NCBI RefSeq assembly: GCF_019977655.1
Contig: NZ_AP024849.1
Span: 2,203,001-2,267,000, forward strand
Direction of reading: 5' to 3'
DNA length: 64,000 nucleotides
From: Clostridium gelidum
GTDB taxonomy: Bacteria; Bacillota; Clostridia; Clostridiales; Clostridiaceae
Part shown: positions 1 through 9,187 of the stretch, piece by piece
How the letters are laid out: each line of letters starts with the position of its first letter
Position numbering within the stretch: position 1 is the stretch's first letter
Notes under the pieces: generated by a model
Databases searched by the model: none
What the model was told of the DNA's origin: nothing
Seen by the model: the letters and a program-made list of their open reading frames with translations, nothing else
Program-made: the position numbers and the translations under genes

Positions 1-192
1 ATTGCATCTTATGAACAAGTTACGAATTATTCAGAATATACAAATCATATACCTTATCGTATATTAATCATAATAACTGAAAATGAAAATTATAATATGA
101 TAAGTGATCGGATTAATGAAATTCCTAAAAAGAATAATTTTCGAATTATAGTTGAACAAAGATCTAGAATTAAATATTTAAATCTAGATTAA
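1..192 (+). CDS. C-terminal end of an unidentified protein (partial)
   Basis: The first 63 codons read open in frame 1 and end at TAA at 190-192; the start lies outside the window. The visible tail is charged and Ile/Asn-rich, with no motif or membrane segment that I recognise. It is followed directly by a small hairpin and a REP-like repeat with a terminator, consistent with the 3' end of a real gene. Function unknown. Confidence 0.5.
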   Translation: MASYEQVTNYSEYTNHIPYRILIIITENENYNMISDRINEIPKKNNFRIIVEQRSRIKYLNLD

Positions 193-202
193 TAGCAAAC
201 TC

Positions 203-215
203 AGCCCTTCGGGCT
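203..215 (+). repeat. Small G+C-rich hairpin
   Basis: AGCCC-TTC-GGGCT forms a 5-bp stem with a 3-base loop just after the stop of the partial gene and just before the REP-like repeat. There is no T-run after it. It may be part of the repeat element. Confidence 0.4.
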
Positions 216-218
216 TCA

Positions 219-280
219 GTAGCAACTTCAACACGACCTGTCTCAGAAGTACCCCCGGGGGAAACATAATTTTCCATATA
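219..280 (+). repeat. REP-like dispersed repeat R1, copy 1 (fullest copy)
   Basis: Starts with GTAG and contains nested complementary arms (ACTTC with GAAGT, ACA with TGT), then a CCCCC-GGGGG palindrome, then a conserved tail leading into a terminator. Related copies lie at 6778, 14684, 16904, 41812 and 44179. This copy sits about 100 bases upstream of a REP-type transposase remnant. Confidence 0.7.
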
Positions 281-281
281 C

Positions 282-323
282 AAGCATTGTACTAAATTCA
301 TATATTTAGTGCAGTGCTTTTTT
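282..323 (+). terminator. Rho-independent terminator attached to repeat R1
   Basis: A 15-bp stem (arms 282-296 and 305-319, two G-U pairs) with an 8-base loop is followed by a T-run. The same hairpin follows the R1 copy at 44179, so the terminator appears to belong to the repeat unit. Confidence 0.75.
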
Positions 324-381
324 GAGTATAGCAAATTAAATAAGGCAATAATAATGAATGAAAATTGAAGTAGGTGAAATA

Positions 382-633
382 ATGACTACAACCCAAAGAG
401 TATGGTATGAAGGTGCAGCTTACCACATTACAGCAAGAGGTAATCACAGAAATGATATTTTTAGAGATGATGAAGATTTTCAATATTATTTAACAGTAAT
501 AGAGGAAGCATTACTTTACTATGGTACTCATAATTATCAACTAATTTGTTATTGCTTAATGGATAATCATATACATTTAATGATAAAGACAGATGATAAA
601 CCATTAGCAAATTTAATTAGCAGAATCTCATAA
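382..633 (+). pseudogene. Truncated REP-associated (Y1/IS200-like) tyrosine transposase
   Basis: Eighty-three residues match the N-terminal half of the Y1_Tnp/RAYT family. The conserved start (YHITARGNHR), the YCLMDNHIHLMI block with the HxH metal site, and the beginning of the next helix are present. The reading frame then stops at TAA after ISRIS, where the family continues for about 100 more residues including the catalytic Tyr. That part is missing, so the protein should be inactive. The start at 382 is preceded by a weak AGGTG. The following 260 bases hold no intact continuation. This is the kind of single-strand HUH enzyme that mobilises REP palindromes, and the fullest R1 repeat lies just upstream. 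Confidence 0.8.
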
Positions 634-895
634 TTTATTTGGTGATCATGGGGGCATATTGTGGTATGGGAAGATTAAAAATATTAATCTGATTAAAAGA
701 AATGAAATACTTGAATTGCCAAAGAATGCGGAAAGTTTATATTATAAAATTGAAGTATAAGAGTGGTGTAATCTTAAAATCAATTAGAATTATAATCCAT
801 AATTTTCTTTTATATAAACAATTTGCAATTTACTGCAATTTATTGTATTATATAACGATATGTGCCAAACAATTTTTGAAGGGTGGAATATTTAA
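634..895. other. Decayed intergenic DNA after the transposase remnant
   Basis: A short open stretch near 700-759 (ending KIEV before TAA) has no start or ribosome site and looks like a scrap of another gene. Nothing else is recognised before the Shine-Dalgarno AAGGGTGG at about 878-885. Confidence 0.4.
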
Positions 896-1945
896 TTGTC
901 GAATTTACAAAATTATAACAATACTAATCTTTCTGAAAATCAAAACTTAGAATTTAAAGTCAATAAAAATGAAAGTAAGAAAGGTTTTATCTTCATATTT
1001 TCTATAGTGCTTTTTGCACTTGGTCTTTTATTATCATGCCTTAAAGCATTTATTAATTTCAGAGATAAGTCCTACTACGTTAATACACCTTACGCTTCAG
1101 GCTATGCTACCACTACTATTGTAATTAGCCTAGTCATTATAGCAACTTTATTTTTATTATCAACTCGAGTTTTTAATAAAAAGGGACTCATTTTAATATT
1201 TTCTATAATTTATCTTCTAGGTTCTTTTTCATTAACTGGAGCTACTATCGCCGAAAATTCTTTAAAGGAAAATAAGTTGAATAAAGCTGCAAAGGATAAA
1301 TTTATCACCATGTGTAACAATGTGGTAAACGAAAAAGAGAATAATGAAGAAAGCTTTGACAAAACAGTATATGGACATATGACTCCGTTTTTATATTTAA
1401 CAAACGATTATTTTATAAAATTTCAAAAGCATTCAAATGATATATCTAAAAATATTGATTCACTTGAACTTCATAGCATATTAAGTTCAAGTGCTCTAGG
1501 CAGCACTGAAGAAATCAATAATTCAAAGAAAAAAATAGCTGATTGCAGAAAAATTTTTGACAAACATGAAACCGAATATAATGATCTTATCGTGAATTTT
1601 GCCACCAGTGCTTCAACACTAGAATTACCAAAATCATTTAAGAGCGGTATGTTAGAAGGTTTTAAGAAATCACAAAATGATACTCGCGATAAGTTAAATA
1701 ATTACTTAAAAGTTGAAAGAGATATTTTGGATAACATTGATAATATAATGGATTTTATGCTTTCCATTCAAGGAAAATACACAGTAAAAAATGACAAAAT
1801 TCTATTTGAAACTGAAGCTGATCTCAATAAATATAATGGATATATTAAAGAGCTTCAAACACTTGCTCAGAAAGAAACTGACTTAAAAAAGAACATGTAT
1901 GACGGCCTAAAGCTTAAACTTAATGAATTTAATAACAACAAGTAA
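896..1945 (+). CDS. Membrane protein with three N-terminal helices and a long helical tail, unknown function
   Basis: 349 residues. The TTG start at 896 is chosen because AAGGGTGG lies about 10 bases upstream and no ATG is available nearby. About 25 polar residues precede a hydrophobic hairpin (about 30-55 and 78-100) and a third helix (about 107-130). The remaining 220 residues are charged, rich in Lys/Glu/Asn and probably coiled coil, with no cysteine pair or catalytic motif that I can see. The layout (short cytoplasmic tail, three membrane segments, soluble helical domain) suggests a bound sensor or envelope protein, but I do not recognise the family. It stands alone, with decayed DNA on both sides. 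Confidence 0.7.
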   Translation: MSNLQNYNNTNLSENQNLEFKVNKNESKKGFIFIFSIVLFALGLLLSCLKAFINFRDKSYYVNTPYASGYATTTIVISLVIIATLFLLSTRVFNKKGLILIFSIIYLLGSFSLTGATIAENSLKENKLNKAAKDKFITMCNNVVNEKENNEESFDKTVYGHMTPFLYLTNDYFIKFQKHSNDISKNIDSLELHSILSSSALGSTEEINNSKKKIADCRKIFDKHETEYNDLIVNFATSASTLELPKSFKSGMLEGFKKSQNDTRDKLNNYLKVERDILDNIDNIMDFMLSIQGKYTVKNDKILFETEADLNKYNGYIKELQTLAQKETDLKKNMYDGLKLKLNEFNNNK

Positions 1946-2661
1946 ACTTCACGCACAAAAAATCTATCAGATAAACTAAAATGACTCGCAAATCAAAAAT
2001 TTGGGTGTTAATGTCAATATTAAAATATTGAAAAGTTCCAACATGAAAATGCATAAAAGTTTGATAGTTAAAATGGGCTATTATTACTGCAAAGCAGAAA
2101 CTTTCTTATGGGCGCTTTAAGAATAATAATATTCAAGCCTTTGTAATTAACATGCTATATTAAACTTAATTGAAATGCTTGAAGAGGAAAGGGAATGTAG
2201 CTAGAGTATAAAAAAACTTCTTAGAAAATGAAAATAAGTAACCTAGCATATGTCTAATAATATAGAATATGTTGGGTTATTTTTTGTGGAAATAATAACA
2301 ATGCTTAGTTGGTAAAAAAGTGGGATGACGAATTTAGTCTGTGAAAATATAGCCCATGTAAATTTCATTTGATAATTTTTTATATCATCTTCATGAAATT
2401 AACACGGACTATTCTGGAATCACTAGAATTTCATTAAATTTTAATTGCTTCAAGATGTTAATTTGTTGATAATTTAACAATAGTAATATGAAATTGAATT
2501 TTTTATATATAATTATATAAAAGTATAGAAAATAAGCAGAATTTTATATTAAATTATGCGAAATACATAATATTATGCATATGATTTTTGTTTTAGTTTA
2601 TAGTAGTATATTGTGAGAACGTTTGCGAAAGAATTTATAAATAATTGCAAAGTAAGAGAGG
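1946..2661. other. 716-base intergenic region
   Basis: It holds one terminator-like hairpin (2240-2284), a coding scrap around 2163-2205 (open frame ending before TAG, no start), and a cre-like site that I judged too weak to annotate (2613-2629). No RNA gene or intact reading frame was seen. Confidence 0.5.
2240..2284 (+). terminator. Terminator-like hairpin
   Basis: AACCTAGCATAT pairs with ATATGTTGGGTT (G-U pairs included) across a 15-base loop, followed by ATTTTTT. The same arm sequence is seen in the hairpin at 17041-17085. It lies almost 300 bases after the upstream gene, so it may be a relic. Confidence 0.55.
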
Positions 2662-2673
2662 ATGGTAATTAGA

Positions 2674-4131
2674 ATGATAGAAATACTTAAAGACATACAA
2701 CCAGTTGAAGTATTTAAATACTTTGAAGAGCTATCACAAATTCCAAGAGGATCTGGAAATGAAAAAGAAGTTAGTGATTATTTGGTATCCTTTGCTAAGG
2801 AGCATAATTTAGAATGTGTTCAGGATTCTGCATTAAATGTTGTTATAAAGAAAAAGGCAACAACAGGGTATGAGAATAGTCCAGCTGTTGTTTTGCAGGG
2901 ACATATGGATATGGTATGTGAAAAAAACATAGATATAGAGCATGATTTTAGTAAAGATCCACTAAAGTTAAGAATAATTGATGATATGGTATATGCAACA
3001 GGCACAACTTTAGGAGCAGATAATGGAATTGCAGTTGCAATGGGATTAGCAATTTTATCTTCTAATGAATATGAGCATCCAGCAATGGAATTACTTGTTA
3101 CTACCTCTGAAGAAACAGGAATGTATGGAGCAATGGCATTAGATCCTAAAAATATAGAGGGAAGAACACTTATTAACATAGACTCTGAAGAAGAGGGCGT
3201 GCTACTCGTGAGTTGTGCTGGTGGAATTACTGCTAAAACAACAATTCCTGCAGCATGGGAAGCAATAGATGGAAACCTTGTTCCATATATAATTAAAATA
3301 AGAGGTCTAAAAGGTGGCCACTCTGGAATGGAAATAGATAAAGAAAGAGGAAACTCTAATAAATTAATGGGTCGTATACTTATGTGTATTTTATCCGAAA
3401 TAGATTTTAGACTTAGTTCATTAAACGGTGGATCAAAACACAATGCTATTCCACGTGAAACAGATGCTGTTATTTTAGTAAGACCTGAGGATAAAGCTTT
3501 AGCAGAGAAAAAAATATCTGAGTGTGGAGAATTGTTTAAAACAGAATTGAGAGCATCAGATTCTGATGTAAGAGTAGAATTTGAAGTTTTACCTACTATG
3601 ATTGAAGAAATGCTTTCAAAAGAATCTACTAATAATGTAGTTAACTACTTATACTTAGTTATAAATGGAGTTACCTCAATGAGTATGGATATTAAAGGTT
3701 TAGTAGAAAGCTCCTTGAACCTTGGAGTAATTTCTACTCATAATGATTCTATGGAATTTATAAGTTCAATCAGAAGTTCTGTTAGAAGCTTAAAGAATGA
3801 ATTATATAATAGATTAGTTGTAACTGCTAAACTAAATGGCGGAAGTGTTGCGTCAGAAGGTGGTTATCCTGAATGGTCTTATAATCCTGATTCAAAAATA
3901 AGAGTGATTTTTGAAGAGGTATATGAAAAAATGTACGGAAAGAAACCTCATATAACTGCAATACACGCTGGACTTGAGTGTGGATTGTTTGCAGAAAAAT
4001 TTGGAGAATTAGATGCAATTTCTTTTGGACCAAATCTATATGATGTTCATACTCCAAATGAACACATGAGTATCGCTTCAGTTCAGAGGATGTGGGAATA
4101 CTTATTGAAAGTATTAAAAAATGTGAAATAA
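2674..4131 (+). CDS. pepD: Aminoacyl-histidine dipeptidase (M20 family, PepD-type)
   Basis: Zinc peptidase that cleaves dipeptides such as Xaa-His in the cytosol; 485 residues, the normal length. The metal ligands are visible: GHMDM at 76-80, GADNGIA at about 114-120, and SEETGM with the catalytic Glu pair at about 145-150. There is also a GGHSGM dimerisation-domain motif and a late HAGLECG. An ATG 12 bases earlier (2662) touches the Shine-Dalgarno AGAGAGG, so the ATG at 2674 is preferred. It is followed after 73 bases by an oligopeptide transporter and a PqqD-like gene on the same strand. The three probably form a peptide uptake and breakdown operon. Assignment is secure at family level; the exact dipeptide range is inferred. 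Confidence 0.92.
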   Translation: MIEILKDIQPVEVFKYFEELSQIPRGSGNEKEVSDYLVSFAKEHNLECVQDSALNVVIKKKATTGYENSPAVVLQGHMDMVCEKNIDIEHDFSKDPLKLRIIDDMVYATGTTLGADNGIAVAMGLAILSSNEYEHPAMELLVTTSEETGMYGAMALDPKNIEGRTLINIDSEEEGVLLVSCAGGITAKTTIPAAWEAIDGNLVPYIIKIRGLKGGHSGMEIDKERGNSNKLMGRILMCILSEIDFRLSSLNGGSKHNAIPRETDAVILVRPEDKALAEKKISECGELFKTELRASDSDVRVEFEVLPTMIEEMLSKESTNNVVNYLYLVINGVTSMSMDIKGLVESSLNLGVISTHNDSMEFISSIRSSVRSLKNELYNRLVVTAKLNGGSVASEGGYPEWSYNPDSKIRVIFEEVYEKMYGKKPHITAIHAGLECGLFAEKFGELDAISFGPNLYDVHTPNEHMSIASVQRMWEYLLKVLKNVK

Positions 4132-4204
4132 TTTAATTTTAAATATTTATAATCTATTTCTAATAGAAGATGGAGAGTAATAAACATAGTGGAGGAATAT
4201 ATTA

Positions 4205-6121
4205 ATGGATAAAAAGCTATCTAAAGATGCTTATGGTGGTGTAGTTGGTAAAGACTATGTTCCCTACGTTTCTAGTGGATCTAAATCAGGTGGAAACAGT
4301 GTAGTATTAATAATCGGTATTATTATGACAATTCTATTTGCAGCATCAACGGCCTATTCAGGCATGAAATCAGGACTTACAGTTGCTGCAGGTATACCAG
4401 GATCTATAATAGGTTCTGCATTTATAGCTGTATTTGCTAAGCAAAAAGGTATACTTGGCAAAAACTTAGTTCAAGGTATGGCTAGTGGTGGGGAATCTGT
4501 TGCTAGTGGTGTAATATTCGTATTGCCGGCAGTTCTTTTAATAGGTTCTAAAGTTACTTTCTTAGAAGGTTTTATTGTTGGTTCAGCTGGAGTTTTATTC
4601 GGTATTGGAATAGCTTCTCTTGTTTATAATTACTTAATTGTTGAAGAACATGGGAAATTAATGTATCCTGAATCAATGGCTATATCTGAAACCCTTGTTG
4701 CTTCAGAAGGTGCTGGGGAATCAATGAAGTTCATGGGAATTGGATTTTTCATAGGAGGAATTATTACTGTTATAACAAGTCCATTTTTGAATGTAGCTAA
4801 CAACGTTATAAGTTATGTAAATGAAACCTTTTATAAGTGGAAATTTGAAGTTGAAGTTAACCCTCTATTATTAGGTATAGGATTCATAGTTGGTTTGGAT
4901 GTTTCGTTAACTATGTTTGCAGGTTCTATATTATCAAACTTTGGTATTATACCTTTAATAGGCTATTTCTCAAGTCTTGGAACAGATGGGACGGCTGTAT
5001 GGAATAATCCAAGTGTCTCTATAAACGCTATGCAAGTAAAACATATAGCTGGTAGTTATGTAAAATATATCGGTGCTGGTATGATGCTTTCTGGTGGTTT
5101 CATAGGTGCTATAAAACTTATTCCTACTATAATATCTTCTATAAAAGAAACTCTTAATGCTAAGTCTTCAAATGGTGGTAAGAGCTCATCTGTTGAAAAC
5201 ATAATATTACTTGGTGGTATAGTACTAGGTTTTATAGGTGGTTTTGTATCATCTGATGGTAATATAATAATGGCAATACTTGTTTCTATTTTATCATTAT
5301 TTTTAGCATTGCTATTTGTTATAGTTTCTGGTCGTTTAACAGGTACTATAGGAACTTCAAACCTTCCTGTATCAGGGATGACTATAGCTTCTATAGTTAT
5401 TGTAACTTTATTATTTGTTGTAATGGGATGGAAAAATCCTGAAAGTAACAAATCATTACTTTTATTTGGTACATTTATTGTTACTGCAATAGCTGTAGCT
5501 GGAGGTTACTCACAATCACAAAAAGTTACTTTCATAGTAGGTGGTGACAAAAATGAAATGGAAAAATACTTTGCTATAGCAGGAGTAGTTGGAGTTGCAG
5601 TAGTTGTAGGTACTATATTATTACTTTCAAATCAACTTGCTATGACTGGTGATAATGTTCCATTTGCATTGCCACAAGCTAACTTAATGTCAACCTTAAC
5701 TGCTGGTATAATGTCAGGTGAATTACCTTGGGTTATGGTTATTACAGGTGTTGTTATGGGAATTGTTCTATACCTATTAAAACTTCCAATAATGACAGTT
5801 GCTATAGGATTCTATTTACCAATAGCTACAACTTCTATAATATTAATAGGAGCATTAGTTAGGGCATTTATAGAAAAAACTTCTAAAGCTGAAAAAGAAA
5901 AAGAAGTTAAAGTTTCTAATGGTATAAGCTTATCTTCAGGACTTGTTGCTGGAGGTTCTATAATAGGACTTATAGGAATAATATACCAAAATATTGTAAA
6001 AGTATCTGAACCAAGTGGATTTTCTGCTACTAATGGAATGGCAGTCATAATATTAGTTGGTTTAATAATAGCTACAATAATGCCTATATTAAGAAGTAAG
6101 GCAAAAAATATTGAAAAGTAA
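4205..6121 (+). CDS. OPT-family oligopeptide transporter
   Basis: 638 residues, largely hydrophobic, with about 14-16 membrane helices. The OPT signature region is near the start (ATAYSGMKSGLTVAAGIPGS at about 46-65), followed by GMASGGESVASG and the family block YPESMA. OPT proteins import small peptides or peptide-metal complexes driven by protons. The start ATG has AGTGGAGG about 6 bases upstream. It lies between a dipeptidase and a PqqD-like gene whose start overlaps the end of this one, which suggests coupled translation. A polar stretch around residues 320-330 (NAKSSNGGKSS) separates two halves, as expected for the duplicated fold. Substrate cannot be read from the sequence; context suggests di- or oligopeptides. 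Confidence 0.9.
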   Translation: MDKKLSKDAYGGVVGKDYVPYVSSGSKSGGNSVVLIIGIIMTILFAASTAYSGMKSGLTVAAGIPGSIIGSAFIAVFAKQKGILGKNLVQGMASGGESVASGVIFVLPAVLLIGSKVTFLEGFIVGSAGVLFGIGIASLVYNYLIVEEHGKLMYPESMAISETLVASEGAGESMKFMGIGFFIGGIITVITSPFLNVANNVISYVNETFYKWKFEVEVNPLLLGIGFIVGLDVSLTMFAGSILSNFGIIPLIGYFSSLGTDGTAVWNNPSVSINAMQVKHIAGSYVKYIGAGMMLSGGFIGAIKLIPTIISSIKETLNAKSSNGGKSSSVENIILLGGIVLGFIGGFVSSDGNIIMAILVSILSLFLALLFVIVSGRLTGTIGTSNLPVSGMTIASIVIVTLLFVVMGWKNPESNKSLLLFGTFIVTAIAVAGGYSQSQKVTFIVGGDKNEMEKYFAIAGVVGVAVVVGTILLLSNQLAMTGDNVPFALPQANLMSTLTAGIMSGELPWVMVITGVVMGIVLYLLKLPIMTVAIGFYLPIATTSIILIGALVRAFIEKTSKAEKEKEVKVSNGISLSSGLVAGGSIIGLIGIIYQNIVKVSEPSGFSATNGMAVIILVGLIIATIMPILRSKAKNIEK

Positions 6122-6458
6122 TGAAGATGTTTTAAGCATCATATATAAAATATCTGGGAAATTAGAATATGAATTAGATAAAGATAATATTGTGACTATA
6201 CTTGAAAAGCAAGACCATAAGATCCAAAAGTTCTTTAGAAAACTTAAATTCAGAATTCCAGAGTATAAAAAAATTTCTTTAGATGAATATGGAAGTTGGA
6301 TATTTTTACAGATAGATGGCAAGAAAAATGTAAAAGATATAGGAGAACGATTAGAAGCAAAGTATGGTGATAAAGTTCACCCACTTTATGAAAGATTATT
6401 GCCATTCCTAAATCATATAGACATTAATTGTCACTATGTAGAAAGAATAAATTTGTAA
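6111..6458 (+). CDS. PqqD-like peptide-chaperone domain protein
   Basis: 115 residues from a TTG start at 6111, 11 bases inside the transporter gene; the ATG formed at 6121 stops after four codons in its own frame. The C-terminal two thirds (about 45-105) match the PqqD fold: the SWIFLQIDGKKNVKDIGE strand-turn-helix and the following helices. PqqD/RRE domains bind peptide precursors and hand them to modifying enzymes. No radical-SAM enzyme or precursor gene is nearby, so here it may act with the transporter, for example as a cytosolic peptide-binding partner. A terminator follows at 6511. Family call is fairly firm; the role is inferred from position only. Confidence 0.7.
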   Translation: MKSNEDVLSIIYKISGKLEYELDKDNIVTILEKQDHKIQKFFRKLKFRIPEYKKISLDEYGSWIFLQIDGKKNVKDIGERLEAKYGDKVHPLYERLLPFLNHIDINCHYVERINL

Positions 6459-6510
6459 TATAAAAGCTGGCGTTATATTGTAATTGTAATATCAAAATAT
6501 ATTTTGAAAG

Positions 6511-6548
6511 CTGAGATTATCTTATATTTAAGAGAGTCTCAGTTTTTA
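6511..6548 (+). terminator. Terminator of the pepD-OPT-PqqD operon
   Basis: CTGAGA (6511-6516) pairs with TCTCAG (6537-6542), with further weak pairing in the loop, followed by TTTTTATTATTTTTT. It belongs to the same AGCTGAGA hairpin family seen at 46693, 53305 and 62256. Confidence 0.75.
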
Positions 6549-6777
6549 TTATTTTTTAGGTAATATTAATATTTTTAGATGAATTAATAAAATCTTATCT
6601 GTTTTTCTTTTAAAATATTTAATATTGTTTAAAAAATATCCTATTAAGGCTATAATTATATATAAATACATAATTATGGAGGTAGCCATTGAGTACTTTT
6701 GTGTACTAGAGAGGACTTAATAAAAAAACTATTGACCAAAGTTTATGTTTGAGTAAAACAAGTGAATATAAAATATT

Positions 6778-6811
6778 AGTAACTTCAACACTTCGTGTCT
6801 CAGAAGAAGTA
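6778..6811 (+). repeat. REP-like repeat R1, divergent copy
   Basis: Matches R1 from AGTAACTTCAACAC to CTCAGAAG, but the inner loop reads CACTTCGTG instead of CACGACCTG. The inner stem becomes perfect (ACAC with GTGT), a change that supports selection for the hairpin. The CCCCCGGGGG part is lost. Confidence 0.55.
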
Positions 6812-6831
6812 GAACAACTAATTTATATTCA

Positions 6832-6847
6832 GCCGTTATATAATGGC
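6832..6847. promoter_or_regulatory. Palindrome before the GH28 gene
   Basis: GCCGTTATATAATGGC is a near-perfect 16-base palindrome 27 bases before the pectinase start. It could be an operator or a small hairpin; no regulator is known from the window. Confidence 0.35.
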
Positions 6848-6873
6848 CTCATTTTAGGGTGGAGGATATTTTT

Positions 6874-8637
6874 ATGAAAATGAAATTTAGAAAAAGTAAA
6901 ATTATTTTAAGTGCTACTGTAATTTTAATATTAATAGGATTATTGACATTTAAGAAATATTCAGCTTATGCACAAAATGTATCAATACCTAAAAACCCAA
7001 AGATAATTTCACAATCTATAACAAATGAAAAAGCCACATTGATTTGGGAAAAGCCTGATAAATATGATAACATTAAAAATTATAATATCTATCAAGATGG
7101 ACAGAAAATTGGAGATGCAAACAGTGGAAGCACTATAGCAAAAGAATACTTTGATCGTTTTTATAATGATGCTTCTAATTCTAATGCAGTAAAAATAAGT
7201 GTTCATAATTACACAGTAAAAAACCTTAAACCAAATACAGAATATCATTTTACTATCCGTTCTATAGATAATGAAGGAAAAGAATCTCAAGATAGTCAAA
7301 CAGTGAACCTAAAAACAGATGATACTCTAAAGATATTTAATATAGAAGATTTTGGAGCAAAAGGTGATGGAACTACAATTAATACTAAGGAAATTCAAAA
7401 AGCAATAAATGAATGTAGTAAGGATGGAGAAGTATTAATTCCAAAAGGAAAAGTTTTTAAAACTGGTTCAATTTCTTTAAAGAGTGAAATGACACTTAAA
7501 GTAGAAGGAACTTTATTAGGATCTGAAAATGCAGATGATTATCCTTATGGTGATTCTAGTAAGGTAACTAAGGCTTCTTCTCTAATTAACACAAAAAGTG
7601 GATCGAAGAATATTCGAATAGTTGGCTTGGGAGTTATAGATGGAAATGGATGGAAGGAAAATAAGGAAGAAAAAGATCCAAATGGTTTCTTTCTATCGAA
7701 GGAAAGCAGCTTGAAAACTGTTACACAGAATGGAATACTTGCTGCTGCTCAGTATAAAAAAGCCATTGAAAAGTATGGATTTTCACCAAAAGACTCTTAT
7801 TCAACCCGATCAAATCTATTAGATATGGGAGCTGTAACTAATTTATACATAGGTGATGGATTGACACTTCGTAATCCTTCGCAACATACAGAAAGTAATA
7901 GTAGTAGTAATAATGTTGTATTAAATGGTGTGAAGCTGGAAACTTTTAATTGCAATAATGGAGATGGGACAGGTCTTGGAGGCGGTCGCGGATTAATAGT
8001 AGTTGATAGTGTGCTTGATACAGGAGATGATGATATTGTATTTAATGCAGGAAAAGGTGAAAAAGATTCTAAAAATAATCCAACAGGTGATATCTGGATT
8101 TTTGATAATTATTTTGGACGTGGCCATGGAGCAGTAGTATGTGGCAGTTATACTGCAGCTTGGATAGAAAATATATTAGCTGAGGACAATATTTTAAATG
8201 GAACAGGAACAGGACTTCGTTGTAAATCTAGCCAAGGAACTGGTGGTGGAGCTAGAAATATTACTTTCAGAGATACTGCAATGAAGAATTTAACCGATCT
8301 TGGTGGACAGCCATTTATATTTACTAGTCAATATAATGGGGATTCACCTAGTGACCCTGTAAGTGCTTCACCTATATTTCATGATATTACAATTGAAAAT
8401 TGTTCAGTTGATGGAGCTTCTGGTAATGCAATTTTAATTGAAGGACTTAAAGATGGTTGTCATAATAACATTAAATTTAATAATATAACCTTTAAAGGAA
8501 CAAAACCTGCAATATTAGATTATGCTGAAAATTGTACATTTAAAGATGTAAAGTTTGATGATTCTATAATTAACCCATGGGAGATTACAAATAGTACGGG
8601 CTTGAAGTTTGAAGGAACAACGAAAGTTAATAAATAA
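6874..8637 (+). CDS. Secreted FN3-GH28 polygalacturonase (exo-type)
   Basis: 587 residues. The ATG at 6874 follows GGGTGGAGG by 8 bases. A basic start and a hydrophobic helix (about 9-25) form a signal peptide or anchor, possibly cleaved after SAYAQ. Residues about 35-150 are a fibronectin type III domain ending in the usual NTEYHFTIRSID pattern. Residues about 155-560 are a right-handed beta-helix of family GH28, opening with FNIEDFGAKGDG. The catalytic sites are present: GDDDIV near 384, GRGHGA near 414 and RCKS near 448. GH28 enzymes hydrolyse polygalacturonate, and the FN3-GH28 arrangement is usual for exo-acting forms such as PehX. A truncated copy of its N-terminal part lies at 14107-14368. 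It works with the PL9 lyase at 35267 in pectin use. Confidence 0.9.
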   Translation: MKMKFRKSKIILSATVILILIGLLTFKKYSAYAQNVSIPKNPKIISQSITNEKATLIWEKPDKYDNIKNYNIYQDGQKIGDANSGSTIAKEYFDRFYNDASNSNAVKISVHNYTVKNLKPNTEYHFTIRSIDNEGKESQDSQTVNLKTDDTLKIFNIEDFGAKGDGTTINTKEIQKAINECSKDGEVLIPKGKVFKTGSISLKSEMTLKVEGTLLGSENADDYPYGDSSKVTKASSLINTKSGSKNIRIVGLGVIDGNGWKENKEEKDPNGFFLSKESSLKTVTQNGILAAAQYKKAIEKYGFSPKDSYSTRSNLLDMGAVTNLYIGDGLTLRNPSQHTESNSSSNNVVLNGVKLETFNCNNGDGTGLGGGRGLIVVDSVLDTGDDDIVFNAGKGEKDSKNNPTGDIWIFDNYFGRGHGAVVCGSYTAAWIENILAEDNILNGTGTGLRCKSSQGTGGGARNITFRDTAMKNLTDLGGQPFIFTSQYNGDSPSDPVSASPIFHDITIENCSVDGASGNAILIEGLKDGCHNNIKFNNITFKGTKPAILDYAENCTFKDVKFDDSIINPWEITNSTGLKFEGTTKVNK

Positions 8638-8744
8638 AATATGCACTTATGAAAAAAGCACGAAGTGCAACCAAGATCATCTAGAATATTAAATAATCAT
8701 GAATATACTAAAGAGCAACTAATTAAAATAAATTAACTAAATAG

Positions 8745-8815
8745 TTTTATGGAGTGGTGTAAAAGCTGCTCTATTTTCATACTTACATGTATTTTTTTAT
8801 CTTCAGACGAGTTAT
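8745..8815 (+). repeat. Dispersed fragment R2, copy 1 (decayed Rpn nuclease gene)
   Basis: Reads TTTTATGGAGTGG through a block ending CTTCAGACGAG. Near-identical copies lie at 16342 and 34917. At 34841 the copy is preceded by in-frame Rpn-like coding (ESDIVYKANIDGKEVIFY), which identifies the source as a PD-(D/E)XK Rpn/transposase gene. Confidence 0.6.
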
Positions 8816-8981
8816 GCTTTATAATTGCTGATAAAGTAAATAAAACTAAAAATAATGAAATGATGCTAACTACGCCGCTCTGTCTATAAGAAGATCAAAA
8901 TCTTCCCCCAGCTGTCCCTTCTACGCTAGAACTCAAATAATAAAATAGTAAATAAAGAAAAAAGGCTTGTGCCTTATCATG
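8809..8981 (-). pseudogene. 3' fragment of an MFS transporter gene
   Basis: The antisense strand matches the last 60 or so codons of the MFS transporter at 60826-62025 (compare 60838-61018), with scattered mismatches and small indels. It begins inside repeat R2 and ends where the IS3 scrap begins. It is not functional. Confidence 0.75.
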
Positions 8982-9120
8982 AATTGGTTATTATTTGAAT
9001 GACCAACCACATAGGAGACGATGCTCTTATCAGCTAAATCAAATATTGCACTTAGGTAAGCTTTCTATCCATTTAGTAACTTAAATTCACTAACATCTGC
9101 TAACCATTTTTCATCAATGT
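8982..9120 (-). pseudogene. Fragment of an IS3-family transposase (OrfB, rve domain)
   Basis: Read on the minus strand it encodes DEKWLADVSEFKLLNG, a stop, then KAYLSAIFDLADKSIVSYVV and GHSNNNQF. This is the conserved DDE-domain segment of IS150/IS3 OrfB proteins. One codon has become TAG and both ends are lost, with no terminal repeats seen. It marks an old insertion beside the more G+C-rich regulator/transporter operon. Confidence 0.75.
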
Positions 9121-9158
9121 TTAAGATGCGGTTGCCCTAATTATTCATGGTTTGTTTC

Positions 9159-9187
9159 TTGTAGTTGTTCGGGTAACCGTATATAAT
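9159..9187 (+). promoter_or_regulatory. Putative sigma-A promoter for the two-component/ABC operon
   Basis: TTGTAG, a 17-base spacer and a perfect TATAAT (9182-9187). It leaves a leader of about 130 bases before the TTG start at 9326. Two short leader reading frames (from 9217 and 9229) occur but are not supported further. Confidence 0.5.

Noticed and set aside
702..950. 82-codon frame overlapping the membrane-protein start
   Set aside because: No ribosome site, composition of translated non-coding DNA, and it overlaps the better-supported gene at 896.
2613..2629. cre-like (CcpA) site before pepD
   Set aside because: Several mismatches to the consensus (GTGAGAACGTTTGCGAA); too weak to annotate without genome-wide support.
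2820..3443. Long antisense frames opposite pepD, the OPT, metalloprotease and other genes
   Set aside because: They mirror the codon pattern of the real genes and lack ribosome sites and family motifs.
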